From: Acidobacteriota bacterium
GTDB taxonomy: Bacteria; Acidobacteriota; Vicinamibacteria; Vicinamibacterales; CAVVIG01
DNA: 34,454 nucleotides
Direction: 5' to 3'
Assembly: GCA_003222535.1 (NCBI GenBank)
Contig: QHWJ01000355.1
Span: 1-34,454 of the forward strand
Each line of letters opens with the position of its first letter. Positions within the stretch are counted from its first letter, which is position 1. Both the position numbers and the translations under genes were made by a program. A model generated the notes under the pieces. The model was not told the DNA's origin. It was given only the letters and a program-made list of their open reading frames with translations, and ran no database searches. Of the stretch, positions 25,639-33,233 are shown piece after piece.

Positions 25639-27810
25639 TCATTTCGCCAATGGATCGGGACGCATCTGGAAGTGCATGACCTTGCTCGTCGTTCCCCTGC
25701 CCGTCTCCATGTGGAACGGCGTTCGGGTACTCACGGTCGCCCAGAGCCCTCTGCCCTTCCATCCGGCCTTCGGATCGTCGATGCGGCCGTCCATCCACTT
25801 CGTGTAGAACCCCGTCGGATACGGCACGCGGAGAACGACCCACTTGCCATCCTTCAGGACGAGCAGCCCTTCGGACGCGTTGCCGGTGTCGATCGGCACG
25901 TTCGCACCGAGCCCGAGCGTGTCGTGCCAATCCACCCAGGTGTAGTAGCTGGCCTCGGCGCTGCCTGATTCGGTCACGCCCTTGAGTTGCGGCAACGGCT
26001 CCGGATAGAGCGTCCATCCCTCGGGGCAATGCTGTCCTGTGGCCGTCGGCCCGTTGAGCGGGCCCTTGCATTTGCGACGGTCGAAGCTCGCGAGATGCCC
26101 GCTCGCAAGAGCCGTCCAGTAGACGCCGTTGCGATCGACATCCCCTCCACGCGGTGAGTACCCCTGCACGGGGGCCTTCGGGTTGTTGTACGGCGGCTCG
26201 TAGACTTCCACCAGCGTGGTCTCCGGCGGGTTCGATCCGGGATTCAGCCGCACGACGGCGCCCGGGAAGCCGAGCACCGATCCCCAGATCGAGCCGTCGG
26301 GAGCAGGCGCGACGGCATAGAAGGCGTTGCCGTATCGCTTGTCCTTCGTCGGATCGAGCGGCTGATTCGGCTCGACGTACGCGTCGCGCTTGCCGTTGCC
26401 GTTGGTGTCCATGATGAGCGCGGTCCATCCCTGCGACTTCACTTCGTCGTGCGTCTCGTCGAACATCTTCGTGTTCAGCCAGCCGACCACCTGGCCGCCG
26501 CCGCTCGTCCAGAGCGTCTTGTTGGCGTCCTCGGCAAACATCAGGTGGTGTGTGCCGAAGCACGTGCTGATGTGGGTGAGCTGCTTCGTTTTCGGATCGT
26601 AGACGGCGAGCTGTCGTCCGGAGACGGCGAGCGGATACTGTTTCGCCGACGGATGCGTCGATCCCTCTTTGCAGAAATCCGGATTCGCCGCCGGTCGCAC
26701 GGCGGACGTGATCCACACGCGCCCCTTTTCGTCGAACATCGGATTGTGGACATTGTTCTTGCTGGTCCAGATGGCCTCGTCGCCCCAGTACGGCGACGGC
26801 GCCGGCATCTTCGGCGACGTGGGCGGCGTGCTCGGATCGCGCACGGTCAACTTCACCTGGCTGATCGTGTTGCGGACCGGATCGAGAACGGGCAGGTAGT
26901 CGGCGCTGAGCTCCAGCGATCCGTAGATGAGGCCGTTGGCGTTGAGCGTGGGATTCCGTCTGTCGGTCGAGACCTCGTCGTGGAGATACGCCTTGGGGTC
27001 AGCCCAGTCCCACTGCGTGATGACGACGTTGCGCTCGAGTCCTTGCGGTCGCGGCGGCGCAGGCGGCAGCTCGCCTTTGGCGATGCGATCGGTCCAGTCG
27101 GCGAACATCGCCAATGCGCGATCTTTACCCATCGCGTTCAGACCACCGGTCATCTGCGCGCCGGCTTGTCCCGACTGAATGCGCCGCTCCCACGCTTCGG
27201 CGGACGTGTGGAACGTGCCGAGCTGTTTCGGGATCTCACGCGTCCCCTTGGTGCCAAGCTGGTGACACGCGGTGCAGCCGCCCGACTTCACGCTCCTGAT
27301 CCACTCGGACTGACTCTTGATGTTGGGCGAAATGCCGTTGCCGCCCGGCGCGTTGCCCGGGAAATCCCCTTTCTCGGGCACGCGTATCAGAGAAAACCAG
27401 TAGCCGGCCGGATAGTATTCCGCGGCCGCGCGCGGATTCGGCGCGACAACGGCCGTCAGGTTCATCGCCTTGCCGGGCGTCGCCTGCACTTTGGGAGAGT
27501 CCACCAGACCGTAGCCGCGGACCCAGACGTTGTAGCTCGCGCGCGGAAGATCGGGCAGCAGGTAGCGCCCGCGATCGTCGGTGACCACGATCTTGACGAA
27601 CTTCGTCGGAAGATCCTTCGTCTCCGCGATGACCCAGACGCCTGCCTCCGGCCCGTTTGCGCTGGAGACGAGGCCACCGATATCGTCGGCGTCGATGGCA
27701 ACCGTGCCGCCGGCCGGCTGACCGGCGTGGATCGAGGCCTGCGACGCGGACAGCAACAAAGCGATGCCGATCGCCACCGCGCCTGCGTACAACCAACTCA
27801 TCGTCTTCAT
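25639..27810 (-). CDS. Exported carboxypeptidase-regulatory / monoheme / beta-propeller protein
   Basis: ATG 27810 is preceded by GAGGGAG. The 723-residue protein has a signal peptide (WLYAGAVAIGIALLLSASQA), a carboxypeptidase-regulatory-like beta-sandwich (about 44-125, with GRYLLPDLPRASYNVWVRGYG), a single c-type heme motif CTACH (179-183), and a long C-terminal part with propeller-like strands (KGRVWITSAV, KTLWTSGGG, DGSIWGSVLG, DRNGVYWTALASGH). Similar proteins from Acidobacteria are annotated as carboxypeptidase-like regulatory domain or virginiamycin B lyase-like. It is probably a periplasmic electron-transfer or binding protein. It lies downstream of the DUF1501 gene on the same strand, 160 bp away. 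Confidence 0.82.
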   Translation of the reverse strand: MKTMSWLYAGAVAIGIALLLSASQASIHAGQPAGGTVAIDADDIGGLVSSANGPEAGVWVIAETKDLPTKFVKIVVTDDRGRYLLPDLPRASYNVWVRGYGLVDSPKVQATPGKAMNLTAVVAPNPRAAAEYYPAGYWFSLIRVPEKGDFPGNAPGGNGISPNIKSQSEWIRSVKSGGCTACHQLGTKGTREIPKQLGTFHTSAEAWERRIQSGQAGAQMTGGLNAMGKDRALAMFADWTDRIAKGELPPAPPRPQGLERNVVITQWDWADPKAYLHDEVSTDRRNPTLNANGLIYGSLELSADYLPVLDPVRNTISQVKLTVRDPSTPPTSPKMPAPSPYWGDEAIWTSKNNVHNPMFDEKGRVWITSAVRPAANPDFCKEGSTHPSAKQYPLAVSGRQLAVYDPKTKQLTHISTCFGTHHLMFAEDANKTLWTSGGGQVVGWLNTKMFDETHDEVKSQGWTALIMDTNGNGKRDAYVEPNQPLDPTKDKRYGNAFYAVAPAPDGSIWGSVLGFPGAVVRLNPGSNPPETTLVEVYEPPYNNPKAPVQGYSPRGGDVDRNGVYWTALASGHLASFDRRKCKGPLNGPTATGQHCPEGWTLYPEPLPQLKGVTESGSAEASYYTWVDWHDTLGLGANVPIDTGNASEGLLVLKDGKWVVLRVPYPTGFYTKWMDGRIDDPKAGWKGRGLWATVSTRTPFHMETGRGTTSKVMHFQMRPDPLAK

Positions 27811-27936
27811 ATCTGGCTCCCTCTCTAAGCTTCAAGTACCTGTTTGTCGCGGGGGACCCGGATCACCGGAAAAACACCAACCGCGCGTTTTTCGCACCCT
27901 ACCGATTTGCCACGGGTTGTTTTTCTTTTTCGGGCC

Positions 27937-27970
27937 TTTCGTGATTTCGTGGCTTTCGTGGCTTTCGTGG
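27937..27970 (+). repeat. TTTCGTGGC 9-bp array at DUF1501 stop
   Basis: TTTCGTGAT, TTCGTGGCT, TTCGTGGCT and TTCGTGG run at 9-bp steps and end at the DUF1501 stop codon. The words equal the arms at 19168-19230 and 31742-31828, but here no complementary arm is evident. Confidence 0.8.
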
Positions 27971-29440
27971 TTACCCGACAATCTGCGGAATCGGCACGCC
28001 GTACACATCGGTGAGCCGTGTGTCGCGGCCGTTGAACCTGTAAGTGAGCTTCTTATGATCGATCCCCAACAGCTGCAGAATCGTTGCGTGCAGATCGTGA
28101 TACGAAATCGGCTGTTGCTCCGCCTTGTAGCCGAACTCGTCACTGGCTCCAATGGCCTGCCCGCCCTTGATGCCGGCGCCGGCCATCCAGATCGTCATCG
28201 CGCCGGGATTGTGATCGCGCCCGACGCCTCTCTGGGAGATCGGCATACGGCCGAACTCGCCGTGCCACATCACGAGCGTCGTGTCGAGCAGTCCGCGCGC
28301 CTTCAAGTCGGTGAGCAATCCCGCGATCGGGCGGTCCGACTCGGCGGCGTGCTGCGAGTGATTCGATTTCACATCGCCGTGCGCATCCCAGGTGTCGACG
28401 TTCTGGTTCCCCATCCCGCCGTGAAAGAGCTGCACGAATCGCACGCCATGCTCGACGAGGCGGCGCGCCATCAGGCATTGCCTGCCGAACGGCTCCGTGA
28501 CCTTGTCGTCCAGTCCGTACAGCTTTCGCGTCGCGTCCGATTCGCGGCCGACGTCCAGCGCATCGGGGGCGCAGCTCTGCATCCGGAACGCCAACTCGTA
28601 CGACGAGATGCGCGCCGCCAGATCGGAGTTGCCAGGATACTGCTGCATGTCGATCTCGTTCAGCTTCGCCAGCAGATCGAGCCGGGCGCGCTGCTGCTCG
28701 GCGCTGACTCCGGAGGGCGGCTTCAGATCGACGATCGGATCGCCTGCCGACCGGAACAGCGTTCCCTGGTATGCGGCCGGGATGTAGCCGGACGTCCAGT
28801 CGTTCACGCCGCCGAGCGGGCCGCCGCGAGCGTCGTGAATCACCACGTACCCGGGCAGGCTCGTGTTCTCCGAACCCAGCCCGTACGTGACCCACGATCC
28901 GACGCTCGGGAACCCCATGCGGACCTGTCCGGTCTGCATTTCGTAGGTGGCCTGGACGTGGTCGTTGGACTGCCCGTAGACCGATCGCACGAAGGCAATC
29001 TCGTCGACGTGCCCGCCGATCTCCGGGAACACCTCCGACACTTCCAACCCGCTCTGCCCGTGCTTCCTGAACTGGAACGGGCTCGGCATCAGCGGACCCG
29101 GATGGCCCTGCCGCACGATGACGTCGCCGCCGACTTTGCCGTCCAGCGGTTGGCCCGCGTACTTGCTCAGAGCGGGCTTGGGGTCGAACGTGTCGACGTG
29201 GCTGACTCCGCCGCTCATGAACAGGGAGATCACGGCCGTCGCGCGCGGCTTGAAATGCGGCGGCTTTGGAGCGTAGGGATTGAACCCGATCGGCCTGGCC
29301 TCGCAGGCGTCTGCGCCGCCGGCTTCCCACGCCAGCAGCTTGTCCTGATTCAGCAGATACGCCAGCGCCACTCCGCTGACGCCGCCACCCGAGCGAAAGA
29401 GAAAATCGCGTCTCGACCAGCACGTCTTGCACGTCTTCAT
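27971..29440 (-). CDS. DUF1501 family protein, Tat-exported
   Basis: ATG 29440 gives 489 residues. The N-terminus has a twin-arginine signal (SRRDFLFRSGGGVSGVALAY). The body matches DUF1501, an alkaline-phosphatase/sulfatase-superfamily fold: ISLFMSGGVSHVDTFDPKP (metal-site region), RHGVRF-type segment as EHGVRFVQLFHGG, MVLWHGEFGRMP read as VMWHGEFGRMPIS, and GRDHNPGAMTIWMAGAGIKGG. DUF1501 genes almost always neighbour DUF1549/DUF1553 genes, as here (68 bp apart). The biochemical activity of the pair is not established; sulfatase-like roles in polymer degradation have been suggested. Export of a folded, probably metal-bound enzyme by Tat is consistent. Confidence 0.9.
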   Translation of the reverse strand: MKTCKTCWSRRDFLFRSGGGVSGVALAYLLNQDKLLAWEAGGADACEARPIGFNPYAPKPPHFKPRATAVISLFMSGGVSHVDTFDPKPALSKYAGQPLDGKVGGDVIVRQGHPGPLMPSPFQFRKHGQSGLEVSEVFPEIGGHVDEIAFVRSVYGQSNDHVQATYEMQTGQVRMGFPSVGSWVTYGLGSENTSLPGYVVIHDARGGPLGGVNDWTSGYIPAAYQGTLFRSAGDPIVDLKPPSGVSAEQQRARLDLLAKLNEIDMQQYPGNSDLAARISSYELAFRMQSCAPDALDVGRESDATRKLYGLDDKVTEPFGRQCLMARRLVEHGVRFVQLFHGGMGNQNVDTWDAHGDVKSNHSQHAAESDRPIAGLLTDLKARGLLDTTLVMWHGEFGRMPISQRGVGRDHNPGAMTIWMAGAGIKGGQAIGASDEFGYKAEQQPISYHDLHATILQLLGIDHKKLTYRFNGRDTRLTDVYGVPIPQIVG

Positions 29441-29468
29441 CGCTGCCTTACCTGTCCTTCCTACCCCA

Positions 29469-29508
29469 CCTGACCTACCCGACCCACCTGACCTACCCGA
29501 CCCACCTA
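29469..29508 (+). repeat. 18-bp tandem (CCTGACCTA CCCGACCCA) x2
   Basis: CCTGACCTACCCGACCCA occurs twice in tandem, then CCTATC. It consists of two 9-bp words and ends at the DUF1553 stop. It resembles the arrays at 20098 and 24240. Confidence 0.85.
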
Positions 29509-30822
29509 TCACCTGATGTAGACGAACTCGTTCACGTTCAACAGGACATGAGTCAGTGCAACGAGGGGTTGATTCTTCGTGACATCCAGCGCCACGGCCA
29601 ACTCCGCCGGACTCGGCGGCCGTCCCAGCGCGATCCGATACGCGAGATCGATCTGCCCGGCTGGATCGTCGCCGGCTTCCTTTTTCACTCGGTCCGCGAA
29701 CAGCTGCGCATGCCGCATCACGAACGGATCGTTGAGCAGCGTCAACGCCTGTGTTGGCGCCGTCGACACGTATCGCGCGGCGGAAGAGACGTTCTGATCC
29801 GGCAAGTCGAAGACCTGGAACATCGGAAAAGCCAGACCGCGCTTGCGATAGACGTAAACGCTGCGCCGCCAGACGTCTGGTCCGTCTTCCTCGCCCTTCC
29901 AGATGCCGTGGCTCGCTTCCGTGAGCAGCCCTTTCGGCAACGGCGGAAACACGGGCGGACCGCCGATCGTCAGGTTGATGGCGCCGCTCGCCGCCAGGAT
30001 GCTGTCGCGCACGGCCTCCGCGTCGAGCCGCTGCGCGCGGAAGCGCCACAGATACCGGTTTTCGGGATCCTTCTCGCGATCCGCCGCATCCTCGAACGCG
30101 GACGCCATCCGGTACGCCTCGGACGTCATGATCAGGCGGTGCATCTGCTTGATGCTCCAGCCGCGATTCATGAACTCGACGGCCAGCCAGTCGAGCAGCT
30201 GCGGATCGGTCGGCGACTCGCCCATCTTGCCGAAGTTGTCCAGCGTCGCGACGATGCCGCGCCCGAAATGATGGTGCCAGATGCGATTCACGATCACACG
30301 CGCGGTCAGCGGGTTTGAAGACGAGGCCAGCCACTCGGCGAGCGCCCGCCGGCGACCCGATGTGTGACCATCGGCGGGCGGAAGCTCGGTGGGCGGATTG
30401 CCGTAGGTCGCCGCCGTGACGAAGCCCGGCTTCATGATCGAGCCCTTGGCGTTGGGATCCCCGCGGATCAGCAGGTGCGAGGGCGGAGCCTCGTATCGGC
30501 CCGGACCGGTGTGCAGGAAGCTTCCCGTCCCGACGTCCCATACTCTGCATTTCGGGCAGCCGATGACCTCGTCACCCTCGCCGTCCGGCGCGAACCGGTA
30601 GTCGCCGTCGGTGACGATCTCGGCGACCGGGATCGGCTTCGGCTTCTCCTTGTCGAGGACCGCGATCCGGTCGGCGAGCTCTTTTTTTCTCGCCGCATCG
30701 CCGGGCATCATGATGCGATCGATGTCTCGCCTGGCGACGATCGAGGACTCAATCACCTGTTGCGCGAGCAGCCGTTCACCGGCCGTCCGTTCACCCTCGG
30801 GCTTCGCGATCGCCTGCTGCAC
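29509..30822 (-). CDS. DUF1553 domain protein, C-terminal fragment of a frameshifted gene
   Basis: The frame is open upstream to about 30966, but the first Met is at 30822 (437 residues). It contains EIVTDGDYRFAPDGEGDE, then the DUF1553 domain: RRRALAEWLASSSNPLTARV, NRIWHHHFGRGIV, GESPTDPQLLDWLAVEF, SIKQMHRLIMTSEAYRMAS, RRSVYVYRKR, TPTQALTLLNDPF (as STAPTQALTLLND) and LNVNEFVYIR. This is the second half of the usual DUF1549-DUF1553 protein. The first half is encoded in a different frame just upstream (30855-31679), and the joint falls at about 30960-30966, where the heme-binding segment should be. Likely a pseudogene half or an assembly error. Confidence 0.8.
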   Translation of the reverse strand: MQQAIAKPEGERTAGERLLAQQVIESSIVARRDIDRIMMPGDAARKKELADRIAVLDKEKPKPIPVAEIVTDGDYRFAPDGEGDEVIGCPKCRVWDVGTGSFLHTGPGRYEAPPSHLLIRGDPNAKGSIMKPGFVTAATYGNPPTELPPADGHTSGRRRALAEWLASSSNPLTARVIVNRIWHHHFGRGIVATLDNFGKMGESPTDPQLLDWLAVEFMNRGWSIKQMHRLIMTSEAYRMASAFEDAADREKDPENRYLWRFRAQRLDAEAVRDSILAASGAINLTIGGPPVFPPLPKGLLTEASHGIWKGEEDGPDVWRRSVYVYRKRGLAFPMFQVFDLPDQNVSSAARYVSTAPTQALTLLNDPFVMRHAQLFADRVKKEAGDDPAGQIDLAYRIALGRPPSPAELAVALDVTKNQPLVALTHVLLNVNEFVYIR

Positions 30823-30854
30823 CGGTTCGGGGAACTGTTTGTACGCGTCCTCCC

Positions 30855-31679
30855 TCAGCTTCTTTTCGTAAGGCGCCTCGATCTTCCTGATTTCCGCTCT
30901 GAGCGGCGCCTGGCGCGTCTCGATCTCGTGAATCTTCTTGTCGTACGCCTCCGCTTCCGCACTGTGAGCCCCAGCACGCCCCTTCCGGTCGTGGCAATCA
31001 GATCGTCGAGGTATTCGTACCGCCGTTCCGGGTTGTCTTTCTCGCGGAAGGCCACCCTCGGACCCGCGCGGAGGAACCCGGTGGCGATCAACGTGTCATC
31101 GGTCCTGGTATCGAGCTCGTCGCCGGCGAACTGTTCCTTCAGAAAGACGTCGTACGGCTTGTCCTGATTGAACGAGCGAATCACATAGTCCCGATAACGC
31201 CAGGCGTTGGGACGGTCGTAGTCCTGCTCGAAGCCGCTCGAGTCCGCGTAGCGCGCCACGTCCAGCCAATGCCGCCCCCACCGCTCGCCGTAATGCGGCG
31301 AGGCGAGCAGCCCATCGATCAACCGTTCCCAGGCATCCGGAGAGGCGTCGGCGAGAAACGCGGCGGATTCAGCCGGGCTGGGCGGTAATCCGATCAGATC
31401 CAGGTAGGCCCGGCGCAGCAACGTGAGGCGAGCCGCGCGCGGCGCCGGACGCAGGCTTTTTTCCTGGCGGGCAGCCTCGAGGAAACGATCGATCGGATGC
31501 TGGAAGCGAACCGAAGCCTCGGGAAGGGGCGCCTGGATCGGCAGCTTGAAGGCCCAGTAGTTTCGCGCGGCGGCTGGCAGCTCGCTGTTCTGCTGACCGG
31601 CGGACAGACCAGCGACCGAGCCGATCGCGGCAAGGCCCGACACGCAAACCAAAGATGCTACAAAGGTGTGCCTGATCAC
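30855..31679 (-). CDS. DUF1549 domain protein, N-terminal fragment of a frameshifted gene
   Basis: GTG 31679, behind GGGAGGG, begins a signal peptide (RHTFVASLVCVSGLAAIG). The DUF1549 domain follows: PIDRFLEAARQEKSLRPAP, LLRRAYLDLIGLPPSPAES, LLASPHYGERWGRHWLDVAR, RPNAWRYRDYVIRSFNQDKP, FLKEQFAGDEL and YEYLDDLIATTGRGVLGLTV. Intact relatives continue LGLTVGCARCHDHKFDP, a c-type heme motif. Here the sequence after GLTV becomes a basic nonsense tail (RKRRRTTRRFTRSRRARRR) and stops at 30855. The correct continuation is in the other frame without the CxxCH segment, so an out-of-frame deletion removed it. Confidence 0.8.
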   Translation of the reverse strand: MIRHTFVASLVCVSGLAAIGSVAGLSAGQQNSELPAAARNYWAFKLPIQAPLPEASVRFQHPIDRFLEAARQEKSLRPAPRAARLTLLRRAYLDLIGLPPSPAESAAFLADASPDAWERLIDGLLASPHYGERWGRHWLDVARYADSSGFEQDYDRPNAWRYRDYVIRSFNQDKPYDVFLKEQFAGDELDTRTDDTLIATGFLRAGPRVAFREKDNPERRYEYLDDLIATTGRGVLGLTVRKRRRTTRRFTRSRRARRRSERKSGRSRRLTKRS

Positions 31680-31741
31680 CCAGCCCTCCCTTTGTGGTCT
31701 CGACTCGCGCCAATGATAACGGTTTCCCAGTGAGCCGATCA

Positions 31742-31828
31742 GCCACGAAATACGCGAAAAACACGAAAACGAAACCAATCTTTTTCGGTGACTTTCGTGT
31801 CTTGCGAGCCTTTCGTGTCTTTCGTGGC
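31742..31828. repeat. Long hairpin of CACGAAA / TTTCGTG 9-bp words
   Basis: The left arm (GCCACGAAATACGCGAAAAA CACGAAAACGAAA) and the right arm (CTTTCGTGT CTTGCGAGC CTTTCGTGT CTTTCGTGGC) are complementary with few mismatches. Word spacing in the right arm is exactly 9 bp. It lies between the PQQ-like gene stop and the DUF1549 start. Confidence 0.9.
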
Positions 31829-31841
31829 AGGCATCTCCGCG

Positions 31842-33074
31842 TTAATTCAGCGTCCAGAGCGCGAGCGTGGACACATCTTTCACGAACACGCGGTTGCCCG
31901 AGATGACCGGGGGCGCCCACGTCGCGCTGTCGGCCACCGTGTAGGTCTTCAAAGGCTCGAACCCGCCGGGCGTGCTCCGCGCCACCATGAGCTGCCCATC
32001 GTCTTTCAGGACGAAGAGGTAGTCGGCCGCCCGGACGATCGCCGCGTTGACAGCCTGGCGCGGCGCCGATCGCCACAGCGTGTTCCCGGTCTTCGCGTCG
32101 GCCCAGAAGAACTGGCCGCTGTTCAACGGGGACAGGGAGAACACGGCGTCCCGCACGAGCACGGGATTGCTGAACGACATCTGCAGCTGATCGTTCTCCC
32201 AGGCGACCTCGGCCGCCCATTGATCGTTCCGCTTCGAAATCCGGTACGCGGTGAGCGGTTTCCCCTGGCCCGACACGATCACCGTCTGGCCGTAGACGAG
32301 CGGCGTGATCGAGTTGGTGGTGGCCCTGGCCATGAACGGCACCTGCCAGAGCAGCTGACCGTTGGCTGCATCCACGCCGACCAGGTTCTGCTGCGAAAAC
32401 ACGATCACCTGGCGCGCACCGCCAAGCTCGGCGAGGATCGCCGATCCATATCCGGGCCCGTCACCGTTCCAGGCCCACTTGACGGCCCCCGTGGCGGCAT
32501 CGAACGCCGTCAACGCTCCCTGGTTGTTCCCGCCGACGTGCAGGATCACCAACCCGCGGTCGACCAGCGCCGACTGCGCCGTGTGATAAATCGGTTGCAC
32601 CGCAGGCGCGGCTTTCTGCCAGAGCTGCTTGCCGGTCGCCGCATCGAATGCGGTGACGATGCCGCTCATGCCGAGCGTGAAGAGCCGTCCGTGGTCGAAG
32701 GTCGGCGTCGACTTCGGTCCCGGGCCATGGCGCGCGGCGGCGGAGTTCAACTCGAACGGCGCGGGATAGCTCGTCTCCCACACGACCTTTCCGCTGCCGG
32801 CATCGAGCGCTCGCATCACTTCGTTCACTCCCTGGCGCGTGAACGCGTACACGCGGTTCCCGACGATAATCGGCGTGGCATACCCGGTGCCGACTTCGAC
32901 TTTCCATTGCCGGATCAGGCTTTCGGGCCAGGCCCTGGGCTCCGTGAACGAGGCCAGCGTGCCGTCTCTGTTCGGCCCGCGCCATTGCGGCCAGTCAGGA
33001 GTGGCGTTCTGCGCCGACAGGACAGCGGTCAAGCCGGCGACAGCGATGATCGGTGCGGTGTATTTCATGCGCAT
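31842..33074 (-). CDS. Secreted PQQ-like beta-propeller repeat protein
   Basis: The 410-residue protein begins with a signal peptide (YTAPIIAVAGLTAVLSAQ). DWPQWRGPNRDGT directly after it is the hallmark of a large family of PQQ-like (BamB-type) propellers in Acidobacteria and Planctomycetes. Repeats of the form AFDAATGKQLWQ, AFDAATGAVKWAW, GVDAANGQLLWQV and WADAKTGNTLWR mark the blades. It lacks the Glu/Asn/Asp-x-Asp set of true quinoprotein dehydrogenases seen in the two paralogues of this window, so enzymatic PQQ binding is unlikely; a scaffold or binding role is more probable. Start is MRMKY (33074) or the inner Met at 33068. Confidence 0.85.
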   Translation of the reverse strand: MRMKYTAPIIAVAGLTAVLSAQNATPDWPQWRGPNRDGTLASFTEPRAWPESLIRQWKVEVGTGYATPIIVGNRVYAFTRQGVNEVMRALDAGSGKVVWETSYPAPFELNSAAARHGPGPKSTPTFDHGRLFTLGMSGIVTAFDAATGKQLWQKAAPAVQPIYHTAQSALVDRGLVILHVGGNNQGALTAFDAATGAVKWAWNGDGPGYGSAILAELGGARQVIVFSQQNLVGVDAANGQLLWQVPFMARATTNSITPLVYGQTVIVSGQGKPLTAYRISKRNDQWAAEVAWENDQLQMSFSNPVLVRDAVFSLSPLNSGQFFWADAKTGNTLWRSAPRQAVNAAIVRAADYLFVLKDDGQLMVARSTPGGFEPLKTYTVADSATWAPPVISGNRVFVKDVSTLALWTLN

Positions 33075-33208
33075 GATGTCCGAGCGGATTATCGCTCGCC
33101 TGCCGCCTTCGCGCCAGGGGCTTCGGCGAGCCTCGCCATAGCTCGCGGGAACGCCGGGCGAGCGGAGGCGGGGAAGGCCGGGTTCCGCGGTTTCTGCGTT
33201 GTGCGTCC
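33075..33208. repeat. Repeat-rich spacer with GGCGAGC inverted words
   Basis: The spacer holds GGCGAGCCTCGCC, GCTCGCGGG and GGGCGAGCGGAGGCGGGG, partly self-complementary, and TTTCTGCGTTGTGCGTC, which echoes the CTGCGTT words elsewhere. No gene is visible. Confidence 0.5.
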
Positions 33209-33233
33209 GTAGCGCGACGGCTTCAGCCGAGCG
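33209..33233 (+). repeat. Dispersed element abutting gcvP stop
   Basis: GTAGCGCGACGGCTTCAGCC then GAGCG differs by one base from the copy inside tsaE. It ends exactly at the gcvP stop codon. Confidence 0.8.

Noticed and set aside
29441-30550. In-frame upstream extension of the DUF1501 frame
   Set aside because: It overlaps the DUF1553 gene in another frame and lacks motifs; the Tat signal begins at 29440.
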